The notes: a model not told the origin generated them from the letters alone. A DNA stretch of 61,618 bases from Lachnospiraceae bacterium (GCA_017469405.1 JAFUGL010000108.1:1-61618), one strand, 5' to 3'. Numbered from the stretch's first letter, positions 45,683-57,038 are shown. Program-made: numbers and translations.

Positions 45683-45711
45683 TTGAAGTTTTTATTTTAC
45701 TGCTGTATAAT
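45683..45711 (+). promoter_or_regulatory. SigA-type promoter before the O-antigen-ligase-like gene
   Basis: TTGAAG (45683-45688), a 17-bp spacer ending in gctg and a perfect TATAAT (45706-45711), 33 bp before the start codon. Confidence 0.7.
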
Positions 45712-45744
45712 AGCATGATTGGTTAGACTTAGTGAGGGAAGATT

Positions 45745-47409
45745 ATGAAGCAGTATAATAATTTTTTTAATGATTTCAATAAGAAATATATCGGAAGGTA
45801 TATTATTAATAGTGTCAATTATATATATTTATTTTTAATACTTTGTGTATTTCCTTTAGTATTTCATAATTATTATTTTGATATTACAAAGACCAGAAGT
45901 GACTTTTTCTTAAGAATTACAATAGGATATATTATTCTGATTTTAATTGCATATGGCTTTGAAATATTTTGGTCTAATTCTAATAAATCAAAGAGTCTTT
46001 TTATAGTTGAAAAGAAAGACAATCCATGGCTTTATCCTGAGCTTTGGATGACTTTCTTTTTGATGTCTAATTTTTTTGCATATCTTATAACTTTGACAGA
46101 TGATGGAATGATTAATGGTAATTCTGCATTTACCGGATCGGATGGCAGACTTATGGGACTTTCGATGTATCTGGTTATAGGACTTATGTTTCTTTTGCTT
46201 TGCAGATATGTAGATATAAAACTTCCGGTTTATGTGTTGTTTGGATTTATGACATTATTTGCATATCTTGTTTCGATTGTTCAGCATGTTGACCCTGATA
46301 CAAAACGTTTTTCAAAGATAGGTTTTAAGCCTAAGGGCCTTTTGGAAGGCTTTTTGTATTATGTTTTCAAACTGAAAGATGGCATAAGCAAAAAACAGTA
46401 TAATATATTTATTTCAACCTTTGGAAATATCAATATATTTGCCAGCTTTATAGTTATAAGCCTTGCGGTTTTTGCATGTATGTTTATTTTTTCGAATAAG
46501 CTTTTTTACAGGATATTTGCCGGAATTGTAGTTGTGACAGGCGGAACAGTTATGATGATAGCGAACAGCGACAGTGCATATATCGGTGTCGGTGCAGTGA
46601 TGATTTTTCTTTTTATCCTTGCATTTAAGGATGATGTAATTGCAAGATTTTTTCAAACACTGATTTTGCTGGGACTTGGTAATTTTTTTATAGTTCTTAT
46701 CAATAAATACATGTCTGAAGTGCTTAAGAAAAAATATGATAAGCGAGGCGGTTTTGCAGAGCATCTTGACAGGGTTGACTATGCTGTGCTTATATTGATT
46801 ATTCTTGTGGTTTTGTATAGTATAGTATTTTTTGTTAATCGTAAATATAAAGATAAGCTTGAAAAGATTAATAAAAACAAGGCAGTAATTATTTTTATGG
46901 CAGTTATTTTTGTTGCAGGTATCTTTATAGTTTATATAGGCAATAAAAAACATATTGGGGCCTTTACCTTTAACTACAGATGGGGAACCTTCAGGGGATA
47001 TATATGGACGAAGTGTGTAAAGCTGTTTAAGGATGCACCTTTAATGAATAAACTTTTCGGATATGGAAATGAATCGCTTAAAACGCTTATGAATACTTAT
47101 TATCATGATGAGATGGTTTCTGTTACAAATAAGATTTATGATAATGCTCACAATGAAATTTTACAATATCTTGTGACTACCGGACTATGTGGAGTGATAT
47201 CTTATGTCGGACTTTTTATAGCAAGTTTTATATATATATTTAAGAATTCTAAAAAGAATGTTGTGGCATATATTTCGCTTACTGTTATGCTTGGATATTT
47301 TGTACAGGGGCTTATGAATTTAAACCAGCCTATTACAACACCTTTTTACTTTGTGTTTATGGCAGTCGGAGTAGGCTGTGTAAGAGCTCTTATGAGAAAG
47401 GATATGTGA
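45745..47409 (+). CDS. O-antigen ligase/polymerase-like membrane protein
   Basis: 554 aa with about 11-12 TM helices, very Phe/Ile/Tyr rich. The periplasmic-loop region NYRWGTFRGYIWTKCVKLFK near residue 410, then LFGYGNESLKTL and DNAHNEILQYLVTTGLCG near 470, matches the Wzy_C/WaaL pattern (Arg/Gly-rich loop followed by H-NxxL). Such enzymes polymerise or ligate lipid-linked surface glycans. No other glycan synthesis gene is adjacent, so it may serve a remote cluster. RBS gaggga. Confidence 0.82.
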   Translation: MKQYNNFFNDFNKKYIGRYIINSVNYIYLFLILCVFPLVFHNYYFDITKTRSDFFLRITIGYIILILIAYGFEIFWSNSNKSKSLFIVEKKDNPWLYPELWMTFFLMSNFFAYLITLTDDGMINGNSAFTGSDGRLMGLSMYLVIGLMFLLLCRYVDIKLPVYVLFGFMTLFAYLVSIVQHVDPDTKRFSKIGFKPKGLLEGFLYYVFKLKDGISKKQYNIFISTFGNINIFASFIVISLAVFACMFIFSNKLFYRIFAGIVVVTGGTVMMIANSDSAYIGVGAVMIFLFILAFKDDVIARFFQTLILLGLGNFFIVLINKYMSEVLKKKYDKRGGFAEHLDRVDYAVLILIILVVLYSIVFFVNRKYKDKLEKINKNKAVIIFMAVIFVAGIFIVYIGNKKHIGAFTFNYRWGTFRGYIWTKCVKLFKDAPLMNKLFGYGNESLKTLMNTYYHDEMVSVTNKIYDNAHNEILQYLVTTGLCGVISYVGLFIASFIYIFKNSKKNVVAYISLTVMLGYFVQGLMNLNQPITTPFYFVFMAVGVGCVRALMRKDM

Positions 47410-47541
47410 AATGATAAGTACGATGATTATTAAGGATATCAATGGATTTATTTTATAAATATAATGTTTGTTGAAGCTAAAAATAATACTGAAAATAATG
47501 CTGAAAATATGCGATATTTGATAGAATTAAAAGAGGTTTTA

Positions 47542-47550
47542 TGTTATAAT
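47542..47550 (+). promoter_or_regulatory. Extended -10 promoter for tyrS
   Basis: TGTTATAAT (TG at 47542-47543, TATAAT 47545-47550), with TTGATA at an unusually long distance upstream (21 bp). It lies 55 bp before the tyrS start, leaving no room for a T-box leader. Confidence 0.55.
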
Positions 47551-47605
47551 TTATAAGATATGCAAATTTTCAAAGATTTTAATTGTTATGGAGGAAATAA
47601 ATAAA

Positions 47606-48826
47606 ATGGAACTTTATGATGAGTTAGTTGAAAGAGGACTTATTGCACAGATAACCAATGAAGAAGAGGTTAGCAAATTGATAAATGAAGGAAAGGCGAC
47701 TTTTTATATAGGATTTGACCCAACAGCAGACAGTCTGCATGTGGGACATTTTATGGCACTCTGCCTTATGAAGAGACTTCAGATGGGCGGAAACAAGCCA
47801 ATCGCACTTATAGGCGGTGGTACAGGTATGATAGGTGATCCTTCGGGAAGAACCGATATGCGTCTGATGATGACACCTGAAACCATACAGCATAACTGCG
47901 ACTGCTTCAAGAAACAGATGAGCCGTTTCATAGATTTTTCAGATGGCAAGGCTCTTATGGTTAATAATGCCGACTGGCTTTTAGATCTTAATTATATAGA
48001 TGTACTTCGCGAGGTTGGTGCACATTTTTCCGTCAACCGTATGCTTACTGCAGAGTGTTATAAGCAGAGGATGGAAAAGGGCTTAAGCTTCTTAGAGTTT
48101 AATTATATGATTATGCAGGCTTATGACTTTTATATGTTATATCAAAAGTATGGCTGTAATCTTGAGTTCGGCGGCGATGACCAGTGGTCCAATATGCTTG
48201 CCGGAACTGAACTTATAAGACGTAAGCTTGGTAAGGATGCTCATGCTATGACTATCACCCTTTTACTTAACTCAGAGGGTAAGAAGATGGGTAAGACTCA
48301 GAAGGGAGCAGTATGGCTTGATCCAAATAAAACATCACCGTTTGAGTTCTTCCAGTATTGGAGAAATGTAGATGATTCAGATGTTATTAAATGTCTCAAG
48401 CTTTTGACCTTCCTTCCGCTCGAGCAGATTAAAGAGATGGAAAAGTATGAAGGAAGCGAATTAAACAAGGCAAAGGAAATCCTTGCTTATGAACTTACTA
48501 CACTTGTTCATGGAGAGGAAGAGGCTAAGAAGGCTATGGATACCGCAAGGGGATTATTTGGCGGCGGAAATGCAGAAAATATACCTACTGCCGAGCTTTC
48601 GGAGGATAATTTCAAAGAGGATAAGATTGACCTTATATCACTCCTTGTTGCTTCAGGTCTTGTTACTTCAAGAAGCGAGGGAAGACGAGCTATAGAGCAG
48701 GGTGGAGTTACAGTAAATAATGAAAAAGTAACGGATGTGGCTGCTGCTTATGAGAAGAGTGTGTTTAACGATGAATTTATATTAAAGCGCGGTAAGAAGA
48801 ATTTTAGAAAGATAGTATGTAAATAA
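47606..48826 (+). CDS. tyrS: Tyrosyl-tRNA synthetase
   Basis: 406 aa from ATG 47606 (ggagg about ten bases upstream; ATG 47588 overlaps the RBS). Class I signatures: HIGH-like HVGH in [16 protein letters not shown] near residue 45, and KMSKS-like KMGKT in [17 protein letters not shown] near 230. The tyrosine pocket is in [17 protein letters not shown]. The C-terminal S4-like RNA-binding domain (about 340-400, [20 protein letters not shown]) is present. It charges tRNA-Tyr. First of a run of closely spaced genes up to 53352. Confidence 0.97.
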   Translation: MELYDELVERGLIAQITNEEEVSKLINEGKATFYIGFDPTADSLHVGHFMALCLMKRLQMGGNKPIALIGGGTGMIGDPSGRTDMRLMMTPETIQHNCDCFKKQMSRFIDFSDGKALMVNNADWLLDLNYIDVLREVGAHFSVNRMLTAECYKQRMEKGLSFLEFNYMIMQAYDFYMLYQKYGCNLEFGGDDQWSNMLAGTELIRRKLGKDAHAMTITLLLNSEGKKMGKTQKGAVWLDPNKTSPFEFFQYWRNVDDSDVIKCLKLLTFLPLEQIKEMEKYEGSELNKAKEILAYELTTLVHGEEEAKKAMDTARGLFGGGNAENIPTAELSEDNFKEDKIDLISLLVASGLVTSRSEGRRAIEQGGVTVNNEKVTDVAAAYEKSVFNDEFILKRGKKNFRKIVCK

Positions 48827-48841
48827 TTCGGGAGGAACATC

Positions 48842-49897
48842 ATGGCAGGAAGTCATATAGCCATACCTACCATACTTAAGGTGGGTAAGGGAACTATGGA
48901 AAATTTGGGAACATATCTTAAGGACAACGAATTTCAAAATGCCGTTATATATTTCGGAAACGGACTTATAGATATGTTTGGAAAGGATATAATTAAAAAT
49001 CTTGAAAAGTCAGGTATAAATATACTTGATTATATGGAGCTTGATACGGTAGATATAAATGATATTATCAATCTTGCTTTTGATATAGACTCAAAGGCAC
49101 AGGTGATACTTGGTATAGGCGGCGGTAAGGTTATAGATACAGCAAAGTATGCTGCATATCTGCGTAAGCTTCCGTTTATAAGCATACCGACATCTGCCTC
49201 CAGTGATGGCTTTTCATCAGCAAGTGCCTCTCTTATCGTAAACGGCAGAAGAACCTCTGTGCCGGCACGTATGGCTTACGGAATAGTTGTTGACACGGAT
49301 ATTATAAAGAGTGCACCTGAGAAGTTTTTATACTCAGGTATAGGCGATATGGTTGCCAAGATTACATCATTGTATGATTGGCTTTTTGAGGCCCAAAAGG
49401 GATATTCGGATATGAATGACTTTGCTGTAATGATTGCAAAAAAGGCAGTCAACAGCTTTGTCAGAACTCCTTTTGAAAGTATAAGGGATGATTTGTTTTT
49501 AAGGGAGCTTGTGGATTCGCTTGCTATGAGCGGTATTGCAAATGAGATAGCAGGTGGAAGTACTCCTACCAGCGGAAGTGAGCACCTCATCTCTCATGCA
49601 CTTGATAAAATGCTCGAAAGACCGCAGCTTCATGGTGTACAGGTAGGTATAGCGACCTATCTTATGAGCAAGGTTCAGGATCACAGATATGTAAGGGTAA
49701 ATGCTATATTTGAAAAGACCGGATTTTGGGATTATGTAAGTACACTTGATTTAAACAGGGATGATTATGAGAAGGCAATAGATATGGCACCTTCGATAAA
49801 GCCGCACAGACATACCTATCTTCACGAGGAACAGTATAGGGAGCTTGCCAAGAAAATATTGAGAGAGGACGAGGTACTTAAGAGAGTATTTGGTTAG
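48842..49897 (+). CDS. Glycerol-1-phosphate dehydrogenase-like (iron/zinc alcohol dehydrogenase fold)
   Basis: 351 aa. NAD(P) fold motif GIGGGKVIDTAKYAA near residue 97 and FISIPTSASSDGFSSASASL near 120 resemble archaeal G1PDH and Bacillus AraM/EgsA. Metal ligands are plausible in SGIGDMVAK (Asp), SGSEHLISHALD (His) and QLHGVQVGIATYLM (His). Expected reaction: DHAP to sn-glycerol-1-phosphate, for an unusual lipid or wall glycerol-phosphate. It sits 15 bp after tyrS and 3 bp before a HAD phosphatase. Some family members have other polyol substrates, so the exact activity is open. Confidence 0.82.
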   Translation: MAGSHIAIPTILKVGKGTMENLGTYLKDNEFQNAVIYFGNGLIDMFGKDIIKNLEKSGINILDYMELDTVDINDIINLAFDIDSKAQVILGIGGGKVIDTAKYAAYLRKLPFISIPTSASSDGFSSASASLIVNGRRTSVPARMAYGIVVDTDIIKSAPEKFLYSGIGDMVAKITSLYDWLFEAQKGYSDMNDFAVMIAKKAVNSFVRTPFESIRDDLFLRELVDSLAMSGIANEIAGGSTPTSGSEHLISHALDKMLERPQLHGVQVGIATYLMSKVQDHRYVRVNAIFEKTGFWDYVSTLDLNRDDYEKAIDMAPSIKPHRHTYLHEEQYRELAKKILREDEVLKRVFG

Positions 49898-49900
49898 ATT

Positions 49901-50530
49901 ATGAAATACGAAGCAATTATGTTTGACCTTGACGGCACATTATGGAATGCAACTGACAATATTATAAAAGCATGGGATAAGGCAATCAGTGAGTTTGATG
50001 AGCTGAAGGATAGGCATATAAGTGAAAAAGAACTTCAAAGTGTGTTTGGTCTGCCTATGGATACGATTACGGATATTCTCTTTCCTGAGCTTTCCGATGA
50101 ACGCCAATGTGAGGTTTTGAAAAGGTGCTGTGAGGTGGAAAATGATTATCTGAATGAACACGGTGGAGTTTTATATCCGGGACTTTTGGATACCTTAAAA
50201 AAGCTTTGCGAGACGCATAAGCTTTTTATCGTAAGTAACGGTCAGGCGGGATATATAGAGTCCTTTCTTAATGCACATGAGCTTTGGGATTATTTTACAG
50301 ATATAAGAAACTGGGGAGATAATCCTGTTTCCAAGGGCGAAAATATTAAGCTTGTTATGGAAAAGAATAATATAAAAAGTGCTGCTTATGTTGGAGATAC
50401 AAAAGGAGATGCGGACTCTGCCGCATATGCCGGTATAGATTTTATATTTGCAAGCTACGGCTTTGGAGATGTAAAGGAATACACTTATTCGATTGACAGT
50501 ATAACAGAGCTTTTGGAGATTGAGCTTTAA
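49901..50530 (+). CDS. HAD-family hydrolase
   Basis: 209 aa. Motif I FDLDGTLWNATDN near residue 8 (nucleophile DxD), a helical cap (about 20-85), motif II IVSNGQAGY near 107, motif III Lys in NPVSKGENIKLV, and motif IV YVGDTKGDADSAAYAGI near 163. This is the phosphoglycolate phosphatase / beta-phosphoglucomutase subfamily layout. Substrate unknown; adjacency to a G1PDH-like gene hints at a glycerol-phosphate or sugar-phosphate substrate (inference only). Confidence 0.88.
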   Translation: MKYEAIMFDLDGTLWNATDNIIKAWDKAISEFDELKDRHISEKELQSVFGLPMDTITDILFPELSDERQCEVLKRCCEVENDYLNEHGGVLYPGLLDTLKKLCETHKLFIVSNGQAGYIESFLNAHELWDYFTDIRNWGDNPVSKGENIKLVMEKNNIKSAAYVGDTKGDADSAAYAGIDFIFASYGFGDVKEYTYSIDSITELLEIEL

Positions 50531-50543
50531 AAGGAGGAATATT

Positions 50544-50810
50544 ATGTTTCATTATGAGTATAAGACAAAGGGAACCTGCTCCCAGCTTATAATGCTTGAT
50601 TTAGATGGAGATAAGGTTCATAACGTTTCATTTGTAAGAGGCTGTAACGGTAACCTGAAAGCTATTTCAAAGCTTGTTGAAGGTCAGACTGTAGATTATA
50701 TCGAGGGGATATTGAGCGGTGTTCAGTGTGGCATGAAGGGTACCTCCTGCGGTGACCAGCTCGCCAAGGCTGTAAGGGAAGCTTATGAGGCCGAGAAGGC
50801 GGCTTCTTAA
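50544..50810 (+). CDS. TSCPD-domain protein (TIGR03905 type)
   Basis: 88 aa from ATG 50544 (aaggagg upstream). Conserved small domain with Cys in TKGTCSQLIMLDLDGDKVHN, VRGCNGNLKAISKLVEG, then CGMKGTSCGDQLAKAVREA. TSCPD domains also occur at the C-terminus of some ribonucleotide reductases, where the Cys residues suggest metal binding. As a free-standing protein it is of unknown function. It lies 13 bp after the HAD gene, in the same transcription unit. Confidence 0.8.
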   Translation: MFHYEYKTKGTCSQLIMLDLDGDKVHNVSFVRGCNGNLKAISKLVEGQTVDYIEGILSGVQCGMKGTSCGDQLAKAVREAYEAEKAAS

Positions 50811-50891
50811 ATATTTTTTGCTTTGCTGATATCATGATGGCTGATAAGAAAATAACTTATCATGCATATGCTTTTTATAGTGGAGGAAATA

Positions 50892-51842
50892 ATGAATAAC
50901 TATCTTGTTTTTGATTGGGGCGGAACATTTTTAAAGTATGCAGTGATTGATAAAAAAGCAAATATAATTGAAAAAGATAAGGTTCCTACACCTCAGCCTA
51001 CCGATAATAATGAGGCTGACAGAAAGGATTTTTTCAATGTTATCGATGATATAGTTGCCGGATATAAGGAAAGGGTGGATGGAATTGCCATAAGCATGCC
51101 GGGCATGATAGATATTAACAGAGGTTACACCATGACCGCAGGCTGGCTTAAGTATCTTACAGGGATGTATCTGGTTGATTATATGTCAACAAGATACGGC
51201 CTTAGGGTTGCTGTTCAAAATGATGGAAAATGTGCTGCACTTGCAGAGTATTGGAAGGGCAGCTTAAGTGATGTAAAAAATGGTGCGGTAATGGTTCTTG
51301 GAACTGCTGTCGGTGGAGGAATAATAATAAATGGACAGCTTTATTCGGGTACACATTATTCTGCGGGAGAATACAGCTTTATGATCCTTGATGCCATGAA
51401 CAGATACGAGTTCGGTGCAACCTGGGGAAGCTACGGTGCAAAGGGACTTATCGGTGAGGTGTGTAAGCTTACGGGGGATGACCCTGAAGTGCTTGACGGG
51501 ATAAAGCTTTTTGAACGTGCCGAAAGCGGTGAAGAAGCTGTGCTTAAGGGTTTAAAGAATTATACGGATATATTGGCTGTAGGACTATATAATCTCAATG
51601 TTTTATTTGATTTTGATAAGATAGCGGTAGGAGGAGGAATAAGCAAGCAGCCTCTTCTTATGGAGTACATAAAGAAAAGTATAGAGGATTTTGATAAGGA
51701 TAATCCTTTGAGAAAGTTTGACGATTATATTCCAAAGCCCAATGTGGTTGTGACAAAGTTTAACAATGATGCCAATCTTATAGGTGCATTGTTTAACTAC
51801 AACTCCATATATAAGGAATTTGGAAGATTTAGAAAGAAATAG
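50892..51842 (+). CDS. ROK-family sugar kinase
   Basis: 316 aa from ATG 50892 (ggagg). Phosphate loop VFDWGGTFLKYAVID near residue 6, substrate loop GIAISMPGMID, catalytic-Asp region VAVQNDGKCAALAEYWKG near 117, GTAVGGGIIINGQLYSGTHY near 142, and C-terminal IAVGGGISKQ. The Cys-rich zinc motif of ROK repressors is absent and there is no HTH, so it is a kinase rather than a regulator. The GH1 gene next to it suggests phosphorylation of beta-glucosides or the glucose they release. Confidence 0.88.
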   Translation: MNNYLVFDWGGTFLKYAVIDKKANIIEKDKVPTPQPTDNNEADRKDFFNVIDDIVAGYKERVDGIAISMPGMIDINRGYTMTAGWLKYLTGMYLVDYMSTRYGLRVAVQNDGKCAALAEYWKGSLSDVKNGAVMVLGTAVGGGIIINGQLYSGTHYSAGEYSFMILDAMNRYEFGATWGSYGAKGLIGEVCKLTGDDPEVLDGIKLFERAESGEEAVLKGLKNYTDILAVGLYNLNVLFDFDKIAVGGGISKQPLLMEYIKKSIEDFDKDNPLRKFDDYIPKPNVVVTKFNNDANLIGALFNYNSIYKEFGRFRKK

Positions 51843-51900
51843 ATTCGTTGATTCTATTTTTGTTGGAATTAATAGATGGCTTATTAAAATGGTAGATTGA

Positions 51901-53352
<1,452 letters not shown>

Positions 53353-53384
53353 TTTTTGGTTTTATGTTTATTGGGAGATTTTAA

Positions 53385-55355
53385 ATGGAAAGATTGTATC
53401 AATATGATTTATGTGCATTGATAATATTTGTCGCCATTTTATTTTCTGTGTATTTCAGAAGATTAAATGTAGGCAGGGTAAATAATGCCTTTATCAATAT
53501 AATATACATCATGATGTTTGACACAATATTTGAAATACTTCAAAATGCACCTCTCGGATTCCTTGGTGATTTGGGTAGAAATGAGACCTTCAGAACCATT
53601 TGCTATTACGGAGGATTTATTACACATGCCATGATAATGCCGTGTTATGTTGTATTTATCGGAATGATAAGCGGTACATGGTCAAGACTGATTCATAATA
53701 AGATATTTCATTGGGCATATGTAATTCCGTTTATGCTTAATATTCTTGTGGTTCTTTCCAATCCTGTTAATCATATGCTTTTTACCCTTACCAGGGAAAA
53801 TGATATCATAGTATATCACAGAAGGCCGCTAATATCTGTATTTTATATAGTTGCGGCTTATTATATGGTGGTATCCGTGATATACATTATGAAGACCAAG
53901 AGTATGATAGGAAGGGCAAAGACAGTAGCGCTTCTTGCAATATTTCCGTGTAATATAATTGCGCTATTCATTCAGTTTATAGCTCCTGCAAATTCGGTTG
54001 AGATGTTTGCCATGAGTATATCTTCATTTTTAATCACGGTTACGGTTCTTCGTGCAGAGGAGTTGGTGGATCCCGGAATCGGTTCACGAACCTTTCCAAG
54101 CTTTCACGAGGATATAAAAAGGTATTACAGATCTGACAAGGATGTATCTGTAATAATGATGAAGATAAAAAATGATGAGCCTATAGTTACGTTGTTTGGT
54201 TCAACTATTCACAGAGAGCTTGTTAAAGAGGTTATATCCCGTATAAAAGCAAATTATTCCGAGCTGATTACACATACTAAAATAATAATGAATATATATT
54301 ATCTTTACTATGGTACCTTTGCCGTTATATTTGATAATTACGAGCATAAGGACGAGGATTTAATAAGACAGAAGACTGAAGCTCTTTTATATGAGTTAAA
54401 CGATAATTTTGTTATGAATGATAATCGTATGAATCTTGATATGTGTATGTGCTATATGAAGCTTCCGGGTGATATACCTGATATCAATGATTTTGAATCC
54501 TTTATCGATTCATTTGAAAAGACAATTTCAAGTAAGGAGCTTGTGTTCTTTTCGGATATTGCTCCGGAGAGAAAGTTCCAGTTACAGCTTGACATAGACA
54601 AGATAATCAAAAAGGCGATAGATAAGGGCAGCTTTGAGATGTATTATCAGCCGATATATTCGCTTAAGGAAAAACGCTTTACCAGTGCAGAGGCTCTTAT
54701 AAGACTCAAGGATGAAGAGGTTGGTTTTGTATCACCGGGACTTTTCATACCGGCTGCAGAGAAAAACGGAGCTATCCATAGTATAGGCGATTTTGTTATA
54801 GATGATGTATTTAAATTTATATCAGAGAATTCCATTGAAAGCTATGGCCTTAATTATATCGAGATAAATCTATCAACCATACAGTGTCTTCAAAACAGAC
54901 TGCCGGAGCATATCGATGAGAAGATTAAGGAGTACAACATATCAAAGGAAAAGATTAATTTTGAGGTAACGGAAACAGGTCGTGACTATGTAAGAGATAT
55001 CATATATGATACCATATACAGAATACATGATATGAATCTTTCCCTTTCGTTAGATGACTATGGAACAGGTTATTCCAATCTGCAAAAGATTGTATCCCTG
55101 CCATTTAAGATTATTAAGATTGATAAAAGCCTTGTGGACAATATGAATGATGCAAGGATGAGGGATGTAATTGTTCAGACGGTAAGGATGCTTAAGAAAA
55201 TCGGAGCAGAGATAGTCGTAGAGGGAGTTGAGACCAAAGAAGCCTCAGACTGGTTTGAGGAGATAGGCTGTGACTATATTCAGGGTTATTACTATGCAAA
55301 GCCAATGCCTAAACCGGAATTCCTAAAATTCGTAAGACAACATAACGGAGGATAA
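53385..55355 (+). CDS. Membrane EAL-domain c-di-GMP phosphodiesterase
   Basis: 656 aa. Seven TM helices (residues about 5-215) form a 7TM-type sensor; a degenerate GGDEF-like region follows (about 225-395); then the EAL domain (about 400-650). The catalytic set is intact: Glu in SAEALIRL near 440, Asn in EINLSTIQ, Glu in FEVTETG, the Asp pair in LSLDDYGTGYSN, Lys in IIKIDKSLV, Glu in VVEGVET, and the C-terminal QGYYYAKPMP. It should hydrolyse c-di-GMP to pGpG in response to a membrane signal. No GGEEF active site is seen, so it is not a cyclase. Confidence 0.9.
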   Translation: MERLYQYDLCALIIFVAILFSVYFRRLNVGRVNNAFINIIYIMMFDTIFEILQNAPLGFLGDLGRNETFRTICYYGGFITHAMIMPCYVVFIGMISGTWSRLIHNKIFHWAYVIPFMLNILVVLSNPVNHMLFTLTRENDIIVYHRRPLISVFYIVAAYYMVVSVIYIMKTKSMIGRAKTVALLAIFPCNIIALFIQFIAPANSVEMFAMSISSFLITVTVLRAEELVDPGIGSRTFPSFHEDIKRYYRSDKDVSVIMMKIKNDEPIVTLFGSTIHRELVKEVISRIKANYSELITHTKIIMNIYYLYYGTFAVIFDNYEHKDEDLIRQKTEALLYELNDNFVMNDNRMNLDMCMCYMKLPGDIPDINDFESFIDSFEKTISSKELVFFSDIAPERKFQLQLDIDKIIKKAIDKGSFEMYYQPIYSLKEKRFTSAEALIRLKDEEVGFVSPGLFIPAAEKNGAIHSIGDFVIDDVFKFISENSIESYGLNYIEINLSTIQCLQNRLPEHIDEKIKEYNISKEKINFEVTETGRDYVRDIIYDTIYRIHDMNLSLSLDDYGTGYSNLQKIVSLPFKIIKIDKSLVDNMNDARMRDVIVQTVRMLKKIGAEIVVEGVETKEASDWFEEIGCDYIQGYYYAKPMPKPEFLKFVRQHNGG

Positions 55356-55359
55356 AAAT

Positions 55360-55614
55360 ATGCTTTCAGGTGGTATGGAAGAAATTGATGTACATGGAAT
55401 GACAGTAGATGAAGCCGTAAAGGCAGTTGTTAAAAAGGTTAATTCTGCAAGTGGAAGTGTTTATAGGATTAAAGTAATTCACGGCTATCATGGTGGTACC
55501 AGAATTAAAGAAGCCATCGAGGATGAATTTGCATATAACCGTGTCCCTAAAGTAAAAAGAGTTGCAGTAGGGAGCAATCCGGGGATAACAGAGCTTATTC
55601 TGAGAGAGTTTTAA
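55360..55614 (+). CDS. Stand-alone Smr domain protein
   Basis: 84 aa consisting of a single Smr domain: EEIDVHGMTVDEAVKAVVKK with the DxH motif, then VIHGYHGGTRIKEAIEDEF (the HGxG-like loop, here HGYHGG), and the C-terminal ITELILRE. Smr domains, for example at the end of MutS2, bind or nick branched DNA or cleave RNA. As a mini protein its role is unknown. ggagg seven bases upstream; 4 bp after the EAL gene and 25 bp before the symporter, so co-transcribed with both. Confidence 0.8.
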   Translation: MLSGGMEEIDVHGMTVDEAVKAVVKKVNSASGSVYRIKVIHGYHGGTRIKEAIEDEFAYNRVPKVKRVAVGSNPGITELILREF

Positions 55615-55639
55615 AATAATATAAAGAGGAGAGAGAAAA

Positions 55640-57022
55640 ATGAGTGAAAAGCGTAGTTCATTTTCCAGTTCACTGGGATTTGTAATTGCAGCTGCAGGAA
55701 GTGCAGTAGGATTAGGTAATATATGGAGGTTTCCGTATCTTGCCGCTAAAGATGGAGGAGGAATATTTTTAGTTACATATCTGATACTTGCCTTAACCTT
55801 TGGTTTCACATTGCTTATTACAGAGATAAGTATCGGACGAAAGACTAAGCAAAGTCCGCTTACCGCATATGGTATACTTCATCCGAAGTGGAAGGGACTT
55901 GGTATAATTGCCGTAATAGTTCCGTTTATGATACTTCCATATTATTGCATAATCGGAGGCTGGGTATTAAAGTATTTTGTGACATTTGTAACCGGAAACG
56001 GATTAGAGGCTGCCGAGGATGGCTATTTTGGCGGATTTATAACAGATATCGGTTCACCGATAATCTACAATATAATTTTCCTTGCAGCGACTGTATTTGT
56101 AATATATAAGGGTGTCAATAAGGGTATCGAGGCTATGTCAAAGATACTTATGCCTATACTTCTTGTCCTTGTAATAGGTGTAGCGATTTTCTCACTTACA
56201 ATTAATAGCAAGGAAACCGGAAGAACCGGTTTAGAAGGCTTCATGGTATATGTTGTTCCTGATGTATCAGGAATGGGCATAAAGGATTTCTTTGTGGTAA
56301 TCATGGATGCCATGGGACAGCTTTTCTACAGTATAAGTGTTGCTATGGGTATCATGGTTGCTTATGGCTCATATTTTAAGGATGACCACAATCTGGTTAA
56401 GTCAGTAAACCAGATAGAGATATTTGATACACTTGTTGCATTTTTAGCCGGTATTATGATAATCCCTGCTGTATATGTATTTATGGGTAAGGAAGGCATG
56501 ACAGGCGGTCCTGGACTTATGTTTGTTGCCATACCTAAAGTATTTGCCGAGATGGGTAAGATTGGAAATGTACTCGGAGCAGTATTTTTCCTTATGGTTC
56601 TTTTTGCGGCACTTACCAGCTCCATATCTGTCCTTGAAGCAGTTGTATCAAGTCTTATGGATCAGTTCAAGGTAAGCAGACGTAAGGCTACAATTATGGA
56701 GGGTGTTATAGCCCTTGTTCTGGGTGTAGTTATCTGTCTTGGCTACAATAAGCTTTACTTTGATATTAAGCTTCCAAACGGATCAAATGCACAGCTTCTT
56801 GATATCTTTGATTACATAAGCAACAACATACTTATGCCAATTGTTGCAATCGGAACTTGTATACTTATCGGCTGGGTAGTAAAGCCAAAGACTGTTATAG
56901 ACGAAGCTACCAAGAATGGAGAGAAGTTCGGACGAAGGAAATTATACATCGCAATGATAAAGGTTGTGGCACCAATCCTTCTATTTATACTATTATTGGG
57001 AGCCTTCGGAGTATTTTCATAA
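55640..57022 (+). CDS. Sodium-dependent transporter, NSS/SNF family
   Basis: 460 aa, about 11-12 TMs (LeuT fold). The TM1 signature SLGFVIAAAGSAVGLGNIWR near residue 10 and FPYLAAKDGGGIFLVTYLI are diagnostic; SISVAMGIMVAYGSYF corresponds to TM6 with its unwound region; LTSSISVLEAVVSSLMDQF is TM8 with the Na2-site Ser/Thr. It couples Na+ entry to uptake of an amino acid or similar organic solute. RBS gagga. It ends 17 bp before the long hairpin element. Confidence 0.93.
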   Translation: MSEKRSSFSSSLGFVIAAAGSAVGLGNIWRFPYLAAKDGGGIFLVTYLILALTFGFTLLITEISIGRKTKQSPLTAYGILHPKWKGLGIIAVIVPFMILPYYCIIGGWVLKYFVTFVTGNGLEAAEDGYFGGFITDIGSPIIYNIIFLAATVFVIYKGVNKGIEAMSKILMPILLVLVIGVAIFSLTINSKETGRTGLEGFMVYVVPDVSGMGIKDFFVVIMDAMGQLFYSISVAMGIMVAYGSYFKDDHNLVKSVNQIEIFDTLVAFLAGIMIIPAVYVFMGKEGMTGGPGLMFVAIPKVFAEMGKIGNVLGAVFFLMVLFAALTSSISVLEAVVSSLMDQFKVSRRKATIMEGVIALVLGVVICLGYNKLYFDIKLPNGSNAQLLDIFDYISNNILMPIVAIGTCILIGWVVKPKTVIDEATKNGEKFGRRKLYIAMIKVVAPILLFILLLGAFGVFS

Positions 57023-57038
57023 AAGAATAAGTATGATA

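Noticed and set aside
47410-47605. T-box riboswitch before tyrS
   Set aside because: The promoter lies 55 bp before the start, leaving no space for specifier loop, T-box sequence and terminator; none of these is seen.
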